DNA of 45,958 bases from Gammaproteobacteria bacterium (GTDB lineage: Bacteria > Pseudomonadota > Gammaproteobacteria > S012-40), in NCBI GenBank assembly GCA_029884425.1, contig JAOUHV010000019.1, positions 1-45,958 on the forward strand, written 5' to 3'. A program made the translations under genes and the position numbers. Below, one piece after another: positions 17,089 through 24,619 of the stretch (position 1 is its first letter; the number at the start of each line of letters is the position of its first letter). Below the pieces are notes generated by a model. It had not been told where the DNA came from, did not search any database, and saw only the letters and a program-made list of their open reading frames with translations.

Positions 17089-17868
17089 CTATTTCTTAGT
17101 TATATGGTCAACTTCTTTGTTTAACAAGTCCAGTCGATCTTTCATCCACTGGTACTTTTTCCCTTTGGCGGCGCTGAGAATACCATGCAGGATGTCCAGT
17201 TCGGTCAAGCTGGGACGGGCGCGCTGGTATAAACGGCGCAGTCGGCGCATCAATTTGACATTACTTTCATCCATAAACCCCAATTCCTGCATGGTCACCT
17301 GCAGGTTCTGGAAGTAGCCCTCCATGCGCGCCACATCCGCCAGCTCCTCGTCCACCGCCTCGGCCGGCTGCGCCGCCAATGACGCCATCTGGATTTCGTA
17401 GGTCACCACCTGAATTGCCGCCGCCACATTGAGCGACTGGAAATGGGGGTTGGTCGGGATGTGCATCAAATAGTGGCAACGATCCAGCTCCTCGTTGGTC
17501 AGGCCGGAGTGCTCGCGGCCGAACAGAACCGCCACCTGCAGCCCGGCCTGAGCCTCGGCCACTGCCTTTTGGCCACATTCGCGGGCATCCAGCTGCGGCC
17601 ACTCGACGCTGCGCAGCCGGGCGCTGGCACCGATCACCAGTTGGCAATCAGCCACCGCCTCGTCCAGCGAGGCACACACCCGCGCCGTCGCCAGCAGATC
17701 ATCTGCGCCGGAAGCCCGCGCCGTGGCCTCTTCCGCCGGAAATTGCTTGGGATTCACCAGCACCAGCCGGTGCAGTGACATGTTTTTCATGGCTCGCGCC
17801 GCCGCGCCGATATTACCGGGGTGACTGGTCTCAATCATGACCACACGGATGTTGCTGACAAAATTCAT
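17089..17868 (-). CDS. trmJ: tRNA (cytidine/uridine-32 2'-O) methyltransferase TrmJ
   Basis: SPOUT-family enzyme that methylates ribose at position 32 of tRNAs. The 259-residue protein has the N-terminal VVMIETSHPGNIGAAARAMKNM motif. It also has the knot segments (AVLFGREHSGLTNEEL; IPTNPHFQSLNVAAAIQVVTYE) typical of TrmJ. The C-terminal helical extension matches the length of E. coli TrmJ (246). It is the most upstream gene of the trmJ-cysE-isc run, divergent from suhB. trmJ-suhB divergence next to isc genes is the conserved gammaproteobacterial arrangement. Confidence 0.95.
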   Translation of the reverse strand: MNFVSNIRVVMIETSHPGNIGAAARAMKNMSLHRLVLVNPKQFPAEEATARASGADDLLATARVCASLDEAVADCQLVIGASARLRSVEWPQLDARECGQKAVAEAQAGLQVAVLFGREHSGLTNEELDRCHYLMHIPTNPHFQSLNVAAAIQVVTYEIQMASLAAQPAEAVDEELADVARMEGYFQNLQVTMQELGFMDESNVKLMRRLRRLYQRARPSLTELDILHGILSAAKGKKYQWMKDRLDLLNKEVDHITKK

Positions 17869-17880
17869 AAAACCCTTAGA

Positions 17881-17909
17881 TTGCTATCAGAAAGCGTAAG
17901 CCCTAAAAT
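17881..17909 (+). promoter_or_regulatory. Sigma-70-type promoter for suhB
   Basis: TTGCTA (17881-17886) and TAAAAT (17904-17909) are separated by 17 bp. The start point would fall near 17916, about 40 nt before the suhB ATG. It begins only 12 bp from the trmJ start on the other strand. Confidence 0.6.
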
Positions 17910-17957
17910 ACGCGGCCCGCAGCGATAGCCGCAATGTAACAATCCCGGAGAAACGTG

Positions 17958-18734
17958 ATGCATCCCACCCTGAATATCGCAACCCGCGCGGCCCGCAGTG
18001 CCGGTCAAGTGATTTTACGCTCAGTCAATCACATAGACACTCTGAATATTTCAGAAAAGCAGGCCAACGACTACGTTACCGAAGTCGACAAACGTGCGGA
18101 AGTGGAAATCATCAATGTGATTCGCCGCGCCTACCCCGACCACGCCATTCTTGCTGAAGAGAGCGGCGCCAGTGGCGAGGGCGATTTCCAGTGGATCATT
18201 GACCCCCTGGACGGCACCACCAACTTTTTACGCGGCATTCCGCAGTTCTCCGTGTCCATCGCCATGCTGCACAAAGGCAAGCTGGAACTGGGCGTAGTGT
18301 ACGACCCGGTCAAGGACGAAATGTTCATGGCCTACCGTGGCAACGGTGCCCAGCTCAATGACCGCCGCATCCGGGTTACCGCACGCAAAACCATGCGTGG
18401 CGCACTGCTGGGCACGGGTTTCCCGTTCCGTCCAGACCAGGACCTGGATCGCTACCTCAAGACGCTCAAAGCTCTGATCCCCGACACTGCTGGCATTCGT
18501 CGCCCAGGTTCGGCAGCACTGGATCTGGCCTACGTGGCCGCCGGTCGTTATGACGCGTTCTGGGAACTGGGCCTGAATCGTTGGGACATGGCGGCTGGCG
18601 CACTGATCGTGCGCGAAGCCGGCGGCGCCGTAACCGACATTGATGGCACGGACAGCTTCCTGGATAGCGGCGACCTGCTGGCGTCCAACCTGCGCCTGCA
18701 CGAAATCATGCTCAAGCGCCTGCGCGACGCATAA
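17958..18734 (+). CDS. suhB: Inositol-1-monophosphatase / SuhB
   Basis: SuhB is an Mg-dependent inositol monophosphatase that also acts as an rRNA-transcription antitermination factor in E. coli. The 258-residue protein has the metal-binding motifs EES (Glu68) and DPLDGTTNF (Asp82, Asp85), and the second motif NRWDMAAGALIVREAGG. I use the ATG at 17958, which gives MHPTLNIATRAAR as in the family; a GTG precedes it directly. GGAG lies upstream. It is divergent from trmJ. Confidence 0.95.
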   Translation: MHPTLNIATRAARSAGQVILRSVNHIDTLNISEKQANDYVTEVDKRAEVEIINVIRRAYPDHAILAEESGASGEGDFQWIIDPLDGTTNFLRGIPQFSVSIAMLHKGKLELGVVYDPVKDEMFMAYRGNGAQLNDRRIRVTARKTMRGALLGTGFPFRPDQDLDRYLKTLKALIPDTAGIRRPGSAALDLAYVAAGRYDAFWELGLNRWDMAAGALIVREAGGAVTDIDGTDSFLDSGDLLASNLRLHEIMLKRLRDA

Positions 18735-18746
18735 TCATCGATTTTT

Positions 18747-18772
18747 CGCGGCTCGTCAGCCGACGAGCCGCG
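18747..18772. repeat. GC-rich hairpin downstream of suhB
   Basis: CGCGGCTCGT pairs perfectly with ACGAGCCGCG around a 6-nt loop. No T run follows on the plus strand, so a classic intrinsic terminator is not supported; it may slow transcription or protect the suhB mRNA 3' end. Confidence 0.5.
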
Positions 18773-18845
18773 CGCTCTGCCCATCCCCCACGATTCCCTG
18801 TACAATTCCGCGATCATCAAAACCGCGACCTGCACAGGAGCCTCC

Positions 18846-19658
18846 ATGAGCCAAGCGCCGTACATCATCAGCCCCCAGGCACTGCACGCTGTTCTCCAAC
18901 AAACCGATCTGGTCATCATCGATCTGTGCGATCCGCAATTGTTCGCGCAGGGACACATTCCCGGCGCTCGCCATCTGCCTTACGGCCAGATCGTCCGCCA
19001 CACGCCGCCGACCTTCGGCCTGATGCCGTCAGCTGAACACCTCAGCCAGATTTTCAGCAGCCTGGGCATCACACCAAACAGCTGGGTCGTGGCCTGTGAC
19101 GACGAAGGCGGCGGCAAAGCAGCCCGCCTGTTGTGGACGCTGGAAGCAGCCGGTCATCGCAAACTCTCCCTGCTGGACGGCGGCATCCACAGCTGGAAAG
19201 CCGCCAAACTGCCATTGAGCACCGACAGCCAGCCCATCGAACACAGCCATTACCCGCTGACATTCAGCAATCCGTCGGTGATCGCCGAGCGCAGCTACAT
19301 CCAGAACCACCTCAGTGACAAATCGGTGCGTATCCTCGACGCCCGCAGCCCCGCAGAATACGCCGGCACCGACGTGCGCGCCGCACGCGGTGGTCATATT
19401 CCTGGTGCCGTCAATATCGAATGGACCGATGCCCTGGATCGCAACAACGCCCTGCAGCTCAAACCACTGACTGAATTACAGGCCATGTTCTCCGCCAAAG
19501 GCATCCATCCCGAACTCGAAGTGATTGTTTACTGTCACAGCCATCACCGTTCAGCGCTGTCGTTTGCCGTGCTCAGACATCTGGGATTTACCAAACTGCG
19601 TGGCTATCCCGGCTCCTGGTCAGACTGGGGCAATCAGAACGACACCCCGATTGAGTAA
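18846..19658 (+). CDS. Two-domain rhodanese-like sulfurtransferase
   Basis: The 270-residue protein has two rhodanese domains, at about residues 5-125 and 145-265. The second holds the catalytic Cys230 in an unusual loop CHSHHRS, where thiosulfate sulfurtransferases often have CRxGxR. The first domain also keeps a cysteine at the equivalent place (VVACDDEGGG, Cys84). The family transfers sulfane sulfur from thiosulfate or mercaptopyruvate to cyanide or other thiols. AGGAG lies before the ATG. The histidine-rich loop leaves the donor and acceptor open. It ends 9 bp from the end of the convergent sensor gene. Confidence 0.9.
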   Translation: MSQAPYIISPQALHAVLQQTDLVIIDLCDPQLFAQGHIPGARHLPYGQIVRHTPPTFGLMPSAEHLSQIFSSLGITPNSWVVACDDEGGGKAARLLWTLEAAGHRKLSLLDGGIHSWKAAKLPLSTDSQPIEHSHYPLTFSNPSVIAERSYIQNHLSDKSVRILDARSPAEYAGTDVRAARGGHIPGAVNIEWTDALDRNNALQLKPLTELQAMFSAKGIHPELEVIVYCHSHHRSALSFAVLRHLGFTKLRGYPGSWSDWGNQNDTPIE

Positions 19659-19667
19659 AACTCTTTT

Positions 19668-21095
19668 TCACGCCTCCGCGCGGTTGCGCTCACCAATATC
19701 GCGCATAATCGCCACAAAACGCCCTTCGTCGTTATGCAGTGCAAAGTACTGCATAACGACTTCTGCAGGAATAAGATGCCCATCACGCTGCCGATAGTGA
19801 GTTTCGAAACTCATACTCTGCTGTTGGCCGCTCAACAAGGGTGAGATTTTTTCTCGCAACTGCGCCTCACTGAATTCCACCATCAGCTCAAAAGCGCGCA
19901 TCTGCAGCACATCGTCATTTTGATAACCTAGCTGCTGCATCGCCCTGGCATTGGCATACAACAATTCCAACGACGCTGGTGCAAACATAAACACACCATC
20001 CTGCGCTCGATCCAGCGAGCGCTTAAAATACAGCAACTCATCCTCTGATTGGCTGAGCTGCCGCATGACCCGCCGATTGTTTCGGTAAAAAATTGCAGCG
20101 CTGCCCAGCATGGTCAGTAAAGCCAAGCCAAATCCCAGCTCACCCTCCCATTGCTGTCTGCGCAACTGTACAATCCTGTCGCTCAGCACCGTATCTGCAT
20201 CATCAACAACCTGCTGGTGCAACTGCTGAATATCGTCGACAAACTTGCTGATCTCATTAAAAAAATACGTTGGCGTTCCTGGCACAACTCCGCCCTGCTG
20301 TACCAACGCCACCTGTTTCAAAAAATCATCCAGCCCGCCTGCCAACTGGGATAGGTTTTCCAAAACCCGCAGATACTGTCCAGGCGTATCACGCAAATGC
20401 TGTTGCAGCATGCGGGTCAATCTGTGAGTTTCATTTTGTAAAATTGCCCTGTGTGCCTCAATAGCGCGAACAACCGATACGGGGGGAGTTTGCCCCACCA
20501 GCGGCGACACCAGCCCGCGAATCGAAGCCAACTGTTCAGTCATGACAGGAATGCGATGAACCGCCGCATTAACCAGGTAAAACGACTCCAACTGTCCATC
20601 CAAGGTCAGATTAGAGCGATCCGCTGCCTGGACAATCAGCCGCTGCATCTCACCAACCAACTGACTGTAGCGATCAAACGCAGGAGTGTTGGAGCGCGAC
20701 TGACCGGCTTCAACTAACAGACTCGAGACATTTTTTCCCCACTCGGCCAACTCACCATCGAGCCCTAGCGCACTGATTTGTGGTGCCTGCACGCCGGCAC
20801 GTATCGCCGCTCGCAAACGATCAGAATGCTCGACTATCGTCGGCAAAAGCCGCCCGTTGCCAGCAAGACTGTAGAGATTATCCAATCCTCGGATTTTCTG
20901 CAGCATCAGCATCATGCCGTACAGACGCTGAATCTCACGCAAGCCAAGCCGTTCTCGCTGCAGGAACTCAATGTCCGACTCATATTTTTGGTGATATTGC
21001 CAAAAGCCAAAAGAAACCAGAAACAGTGGAATCAGAATCACCAGCAAAAACAGCCCTAAGACAGAGTTTTTATTTCGATTCAATGCTATTGCCAT
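19668..21095 (-). CDS. Membrane sensor protein: periplasmic helical domain plus PAS, no output domain
   Basis: The ATG at 21095 (AAGGGGG upstream) gives 475 residues. Transmembrane segments are at about 12-31 and 319-337. Between them lies a helical sensor region (MLMLQKIRGLDNLYSLAG; SNLTLDGQLESFYLVNAAV; MTEQLASIRGLV). A PAS/PAC domain at about 358-470 closes the protein (SLDRAQDGVFMFAPASLELLYAN ... DGHLIPAEVVMQYF ... RDIGERNRAEA). Proteins of this build normally go on into a GGDEF/EAL or histidine kinase module; here a stop follows the PAC end at once. It is either a true stand-alone sensor or the remnant of a larger signalling gene. An in-frame ATG at 21146 is less likely. Confidence 0.8.
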   Translation of the reverse strand: MAIALNRNKNSVLGLFLLVILIPLFLVSFGFWQYHQKYESDIEFLQRERLGLREIQRLYGMMLMLQKIRGLDNLYSLAGNGRLLPTIVEHSDRLRAAIRAGVQAPQISALGLDGELAEWGKNVSSLLVEAGQSRSNTPAFDRYSQLVGEMQRLIVQAADRSNLTLDGQLESFYLVNAAVHRIPVMTEQLASIRGLVSPLVGQTPPVSVVRAIEAHRAILQNETHRLTRMLQQHLRDTPGQYLRVLENLSQLAGGLDDFLKQVALVQQGGVVPGTPTYFFNEISKFVDDIQQLHQQVVDDADTVLSDRIVQLRRQQWEGELGFGLALLTMLGSAAIFYRNNRRVMRQLSQSEDELLYFKRSLDRAQDGVFMFAPASLELLYANARAMQQLGYQNDDVLQMRAFELMVEFSEAQLREKISPLLSGQQQSMSFETHYRQRDGHLIPAEVVMQYFALHNDEGRFVAIMRDIGERNRAEA

Positions 21096-21638
21096 CAGTG
21101 GCCCCCTTGCCTGCGTAATTCCATCCATGCACAACCACGCAAACATTATTGCTAACGGCCACGAAACGTCCTTGTCGGCAATACATCAAGCCTGTTTGGC
21201 CACATTTATTTTTTTTATTTTCTGCGCCGACAGCATGATTTCAAGCGACTTGCCGATCACATCCATCGCTTATTCCAGCGAACTGTCGATTTTCAGCAAT
21301 CTCATTCCTTCCAACATCACGGGCAATCACCCAAAATCGGCCTCACCCGCAATGTATAAAATCCACCGACTTTAGCCCCATGTACGCTCTTCATTAGATT
21401 TACTTAACCGAAAACAAGGTAAAAATCCAATCTATCAACCAGAATCAGTAACGATCGACGGCCAAACCAATACAACATCAAGGACTATGCAGTGCTGGGA
21501 AGATCTTTTGTCACCCACACCATAATTCACCTCCCCACCATCGCGTCTGCGATATAATTGCCCCCTCGCTGGCGGGTATTTTCTGCGATCACGCAGCAAC
21601 CCTCTGTTTATTAAAACTATTTCGATAAATTTCACGCC
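21096..21638. other. Noncoding region between sensor gene and mutS
   Basis: This 543-bp stretch has short open frames without recognisable content. It should hold the promoters of the sensor (minus) and mutS (plus). A TATAAT at 21553-21558 lies 80 bp before mutS, but no good -35 box is at the right distance. No RNA gene or repeat was seen. Confidence 0.4.
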
Positions 21639-24221
21639 ATGTCAGTCGTCGATAGCAAAAAGACCAAAGGCCACACTCCAATGATGCAGCAGTACCTGCG
21701 CATCAAGGCCGACTACCCTCACACCATCGTGTTTTACCGCATGGGCGATTTTTACGAGCTGTTCTTCGACGATGCCCGCAAGGTTTCGCGTCTGCTCGAC
21801 ATTACCCTGACTGCGCGCGGCGAATCCAACGGTGAACCCATCCCCATGGCCGGCGTACCGTATCATTCGGTGGAACCCTATCTGGCCAAACTGGTTCGCC
21901 TGGGCGAATCGGTCGCCATTTGCGAACAGGTCGGCGATCCGGCCACCTCCAAGGGCCCGGTCGAACGTCAGGTGGCGCGGGTGGTCACGCCCGGCACCGT
22001 CACCGACGAAATGCTGCTGGAAGAGCGCCGCGACAACCTGCTCGGTGCGCTGTACTTTGACGGTACGCACTACGGCGTCGCCAGTCTGGACTTGGCCAGT
22101 GGTCGTTTCTATGTGTTGCAAACTGACACCGAGGAAGGACTGCTGGCGGAAATCGAGCGGTTGCGTCCGTCCGAATTGCTGGTCAGCGAAGAGATGAGCC
22201 TGCCAGTCATCCTGCAAAAACGCCCCGGCCTGCGCAAACAGCCACCCTGGCTGTTTGATCTGCACAGTGCCCAACGCCAACTGAACCAGCAGTTCAACAC
22301 CAAGGATCTGTCCGGCTTTGGTTGCGAGGATTTGCACAGCGCCGTCGCCGCCGCCGGCTGTTTGCTGCAATACGTCAAGGACACGCAGAAAAGCGCCCTG
22401 CCGCATCTGCGCGGTCTGCGCACCGTGCGCCTGGACGACGCCATCAACCTGGATGCAGCCACCCGCCGCAATCTGGAACTGGAAATCAACATGAACGGCG
22501 GCACCAGCAACACCCTGGCCTCGGTGCTGGACAACACCGCCACCGCCATGGGTGGCCGCCTGTTGCGACGCTGGATCAACCAACCTATTCGCCAGCACGC
22601 CATTTTGCGCCAACGTTATCAGGCCATCGACACCCTGCTGGAGCAAAGCCGCTTTGAGGAAATTTTCGACACCCTGCGCAGCGTCGGTGACATCGAACGC
22701 ATCCTCGCCCGCGTCGCGTTACGCAGCGCCCGTCCACGCGATTTGGCGGTGCTGCGCGACACGCTGGGACTGATGCCGCAGATTCATGCGCATCTGACCG
22801 AACTGGATTCACCGCTGCTGCAACAACTGCAACAGGACATGGATCTGCACGCCGATGTTTTCGCCCTGCTGTCGGCGGCGATTATCGACAATCCACCGGT
22901 AGTGATTCGCGACGGCGGCGTCATCGCCGCCGGCTTTGATGCCGAGCTGGACGAACTGCGCCTGCTGCGTGAAAACAGCGATCAGTTTTTGGTGGATCTG
23001 GAAACCCGCGAGCGCGAACGCACCGGCATCAGCACACTGAAAGTTGGCTATAACCGCATTCACGGCTACTACATCGAATTGTCCCGAGTGCGCGCCGATC
23101 AGGTGCCACTGGACTACCAGCGCCGCCAAACCCTGAAGGGTGCCGAGCGCTACATCACGCCGGAATTAAAAACTTTCGAAGACAAAGTCCTCAGTGCCAA
23201 AGAGCGCGCACTGGCCAAGGAAAAAGCACTGTACGATGCCATTCTCGAACAGTTACAGCCGCCGCTGGCAGCAATGCAAACCACCGCCGAAGCCTTGGCG
23301 CAACTGGACGTGCTTAACAATCTGGCCGAGCGCGCCACCACGCTGAAACTGTGCCAGCCACAACTGCAAAGCCAGCCCGGACTGGTGATCAAAGGGGGTC
23401 GTCATCCTGTGGTCGAACAGGTACTGTCCGAGCCCTTCGTGCCCAACGATCTGGAACTGCACGACCAACGCCGCATGCTGATCATCACCGGCCCCAACAT
23501 GGGCGGTAAATCGACCTACATGCGTCAGACTGCGATCCTCGCATTGATGGCGCACATCGGCAGCTATGTCGCCGCCGACAGCGCCGCAATCGGCCCGATG
23601 GACAGAATTTTCACCCGCATCGGTGCATCGGACGATCTGGCCGGTGGTCGTTCGACCTTCATGGTGGAGATGACCGAAACCGCCAACATCCTGCACAACG
23701 CCACCGCCGAAAGTCTGGTACTGATGGACGAAATCGGTCGCGGCACTTCAACCTTCGACGGCCTGTCACTGGCCTGGGCCTGTGCTGAACATCTGGCGCA
23801 AGACGTGCGCGCGTTCACCCTGTTCGCCACTCACTATTTCGAACTGACCACCCTGCCCGAAGAACACCCCAGCATCGCCAACGTGCATTTGACAGCAGTG
23901 GAACACGGCAACAAAATTGTTTTCATGCACACGGTGAAGGAAGGCCCTGCCAGCCAGAGTTATGGTCTGGCCGTCGCCAGCCTGGCCGGCGTGCCGCAAG
24001 TGGTGGTGGACATGGCCAAACGCCGCCTGCATCAACTGGAAAATCAGGCCGTGCAGCAACCCGCCGTGATCAGTGCACCGGTACAGCAGCAACTGGGGTT
24101 GTTTGACATGCCGGTGGAATCGCCTGCGCTGGTCGCGTTGAAAAAAATGGACATCAACGACATGACGCCGCGCGACGCTATCAACGCGCTCTATAGCCTG
24201 CAGGCGTTGATGAAAAAATAA
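21639..24221 (+). CDS. mutS: DNA mismatch repair protein MutS
   Basis: MutS binds mismatched DNA and starts methyl-directed repair. The 860-residue protein has the N-terminal mismatch-binding domain with the Phe-x-Glu motif ([14 protein letters not shown]), connector, core and clamp domains. Its ABC-type ATPase has Walker [10 protein letters not shown] at residue 618 onward, Walker B around [16 protein letters not shown], and a C-terminal tail. Length matches E. coli (853). No mutL is nearby. The ATG is preceded by a long noncoding stretch. Confidence 0.98.
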   Translation: MSVVDSKKTKGHTPMMQQYLRIKADYPHTIVFYRMGDFYELFFDDARKVSRLLDITLTARGESNGEPIPMAGVPYHSVEPYLAKLVRLGESVAICEQVGDPATSKGPVERQVARVVTPGTVTDEMLLEERRDNLLGALYFDGTHYGVASLDLASGRFYVLQTDTEEGLLAEIERLRPSELLVSEEMSLPVILQKRPGLRKQPPWLFDLHSAQRQLNQQFNTKDLSGFGCEDLHSAVAAAGCLLQYVKDTQKSALPHLRGLRTVRLDDAINLDAATRRNLELEINMNGGTSNTLASVLDNTATAMGGRLLRRWINQPIRQHAILRQRYQAIDTLLEQSRFEEIFDTLRSVGDIERILARVALRSARPRDLAVLRDTLGLMPQIHAHLTELDSPLLQQLQQDMDLHADVFALLSAAIIDNPPVVIRDGGVIAAGFDAELDELRLLRENSDQFLVDLETRERERTGISTLKVGYNRIHGYYIELSRVRADQVPLDYQRRQTLKGAERYITPELKTFEDKVLSAKERALAKEKALYDAILEQLQPPLAAMQTTAEALAQLDVLNNLAERATTLKLCQPQLQSQPGLVIKGGRHPVVEQVLSEPFVPNDLELHDQRRMLIITGPNMGGKSTYMRQTAILALMAHIGSYVAADSAAIGPMDRIFTRIGASDDLAGGRSTFMVEMTETANILHNATAESLVLMDEIGRGTSTFDGLSLAWACAEHLAQDVRAFTLFATHYFELTTLPEEHPSIANVHLTAVEHGNKIVFMHTVKEGPASQSYGLAVASLAGVPQVVVDMAKRRLHQLENQAVQQPAVISAPVQQQLGLFDMPVESPALVALKKMDINDMTPRDAINALYSLQALMKK

Positions 24222-24285
24222 AGTGTCGCAGCCGCCCCACATTCTCACTAAAATAGCGGCACGCAAAAAAAATCAGGAGTAAAGA

Positions 24286-24609
24286 ATGGCCTACGTCGTC
24301 TCTGACAACTGCGTCAAATGCAAATATACCGATTGTGTTGAAGTGTGCCCGGTGGACTGCTTCCACGAAGGCCCCAACTTTCTCGTCATTGATCCTGACG
24401 AATGCATTGATTGCACATTGTGCGAACCTGAATGCCCCGCCGGTGCCATTTTCTCTGAAGATGACGTGCCTGCCGGCCAGGAAGCCTACATTGCACTCAA
24501 CGCCGAACTTGCCAAACTCTGGCCGGTAATCACCGAGAGAAAAGACGCCCTGCCTGACGCCAAAGAATGGGACGGCAAGACCAACAAAATGCAGTACATC
24601 GAACGTTAA
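24286..24609 (+). CDS. fdxA: 7Fe ferredoxin FdxA ([3Fe-4S][4Fe-4S])
   Basis: The 107-residue protein resembles Azotobacter-type ferredoxin I. Cys9, Cys17 and Cys50 are the expected 3Fe ligands, and Cys21, Cys40, Cys43 and Cys46 the 4Fe ligands. Cys12 and Cys25 are also present. It is a low-potential electron carrier whose partners are not shown by context. CAGGAG lies 10 nt before the ATG. mutS ends 64 bp upstream, the order mutS-fdxA seen in many pseudomonads, and the AddB-like nuclease starts 10 bp downstream. Confidence 0.95.
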   Translation: MAYVVSDNCVKCKYTDCVEVCPVDCFHEGPNFLVIDPDECIDCTLCEPECPAGAIFSEDDVPAGQEAYIALNAELAKLWPVITERKDALPDAKEWDGKTNKMQYIER

Positions 24610-24619
24610 CCTCGTCACG

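Noticed and set aside
18747-18772. Hairpin after suhB as an intrinsic terminator
   Set aside because: A strong stem, but no T run follows on the plus strand, so I list it only as a hairpin.
21127-21375. 82-codon plus-strand open frame upstream of mutS
   Set aside because: No recognisable motif, no clear ribosome site, and it overlaps the 5' region of the sensor gene.
21642-22646. Long open frame (334 codons) antisense to mutS
   Set aside because: It is the mirror of well-conserved mutS codons; GC-biased third positions make such antisense frames common.
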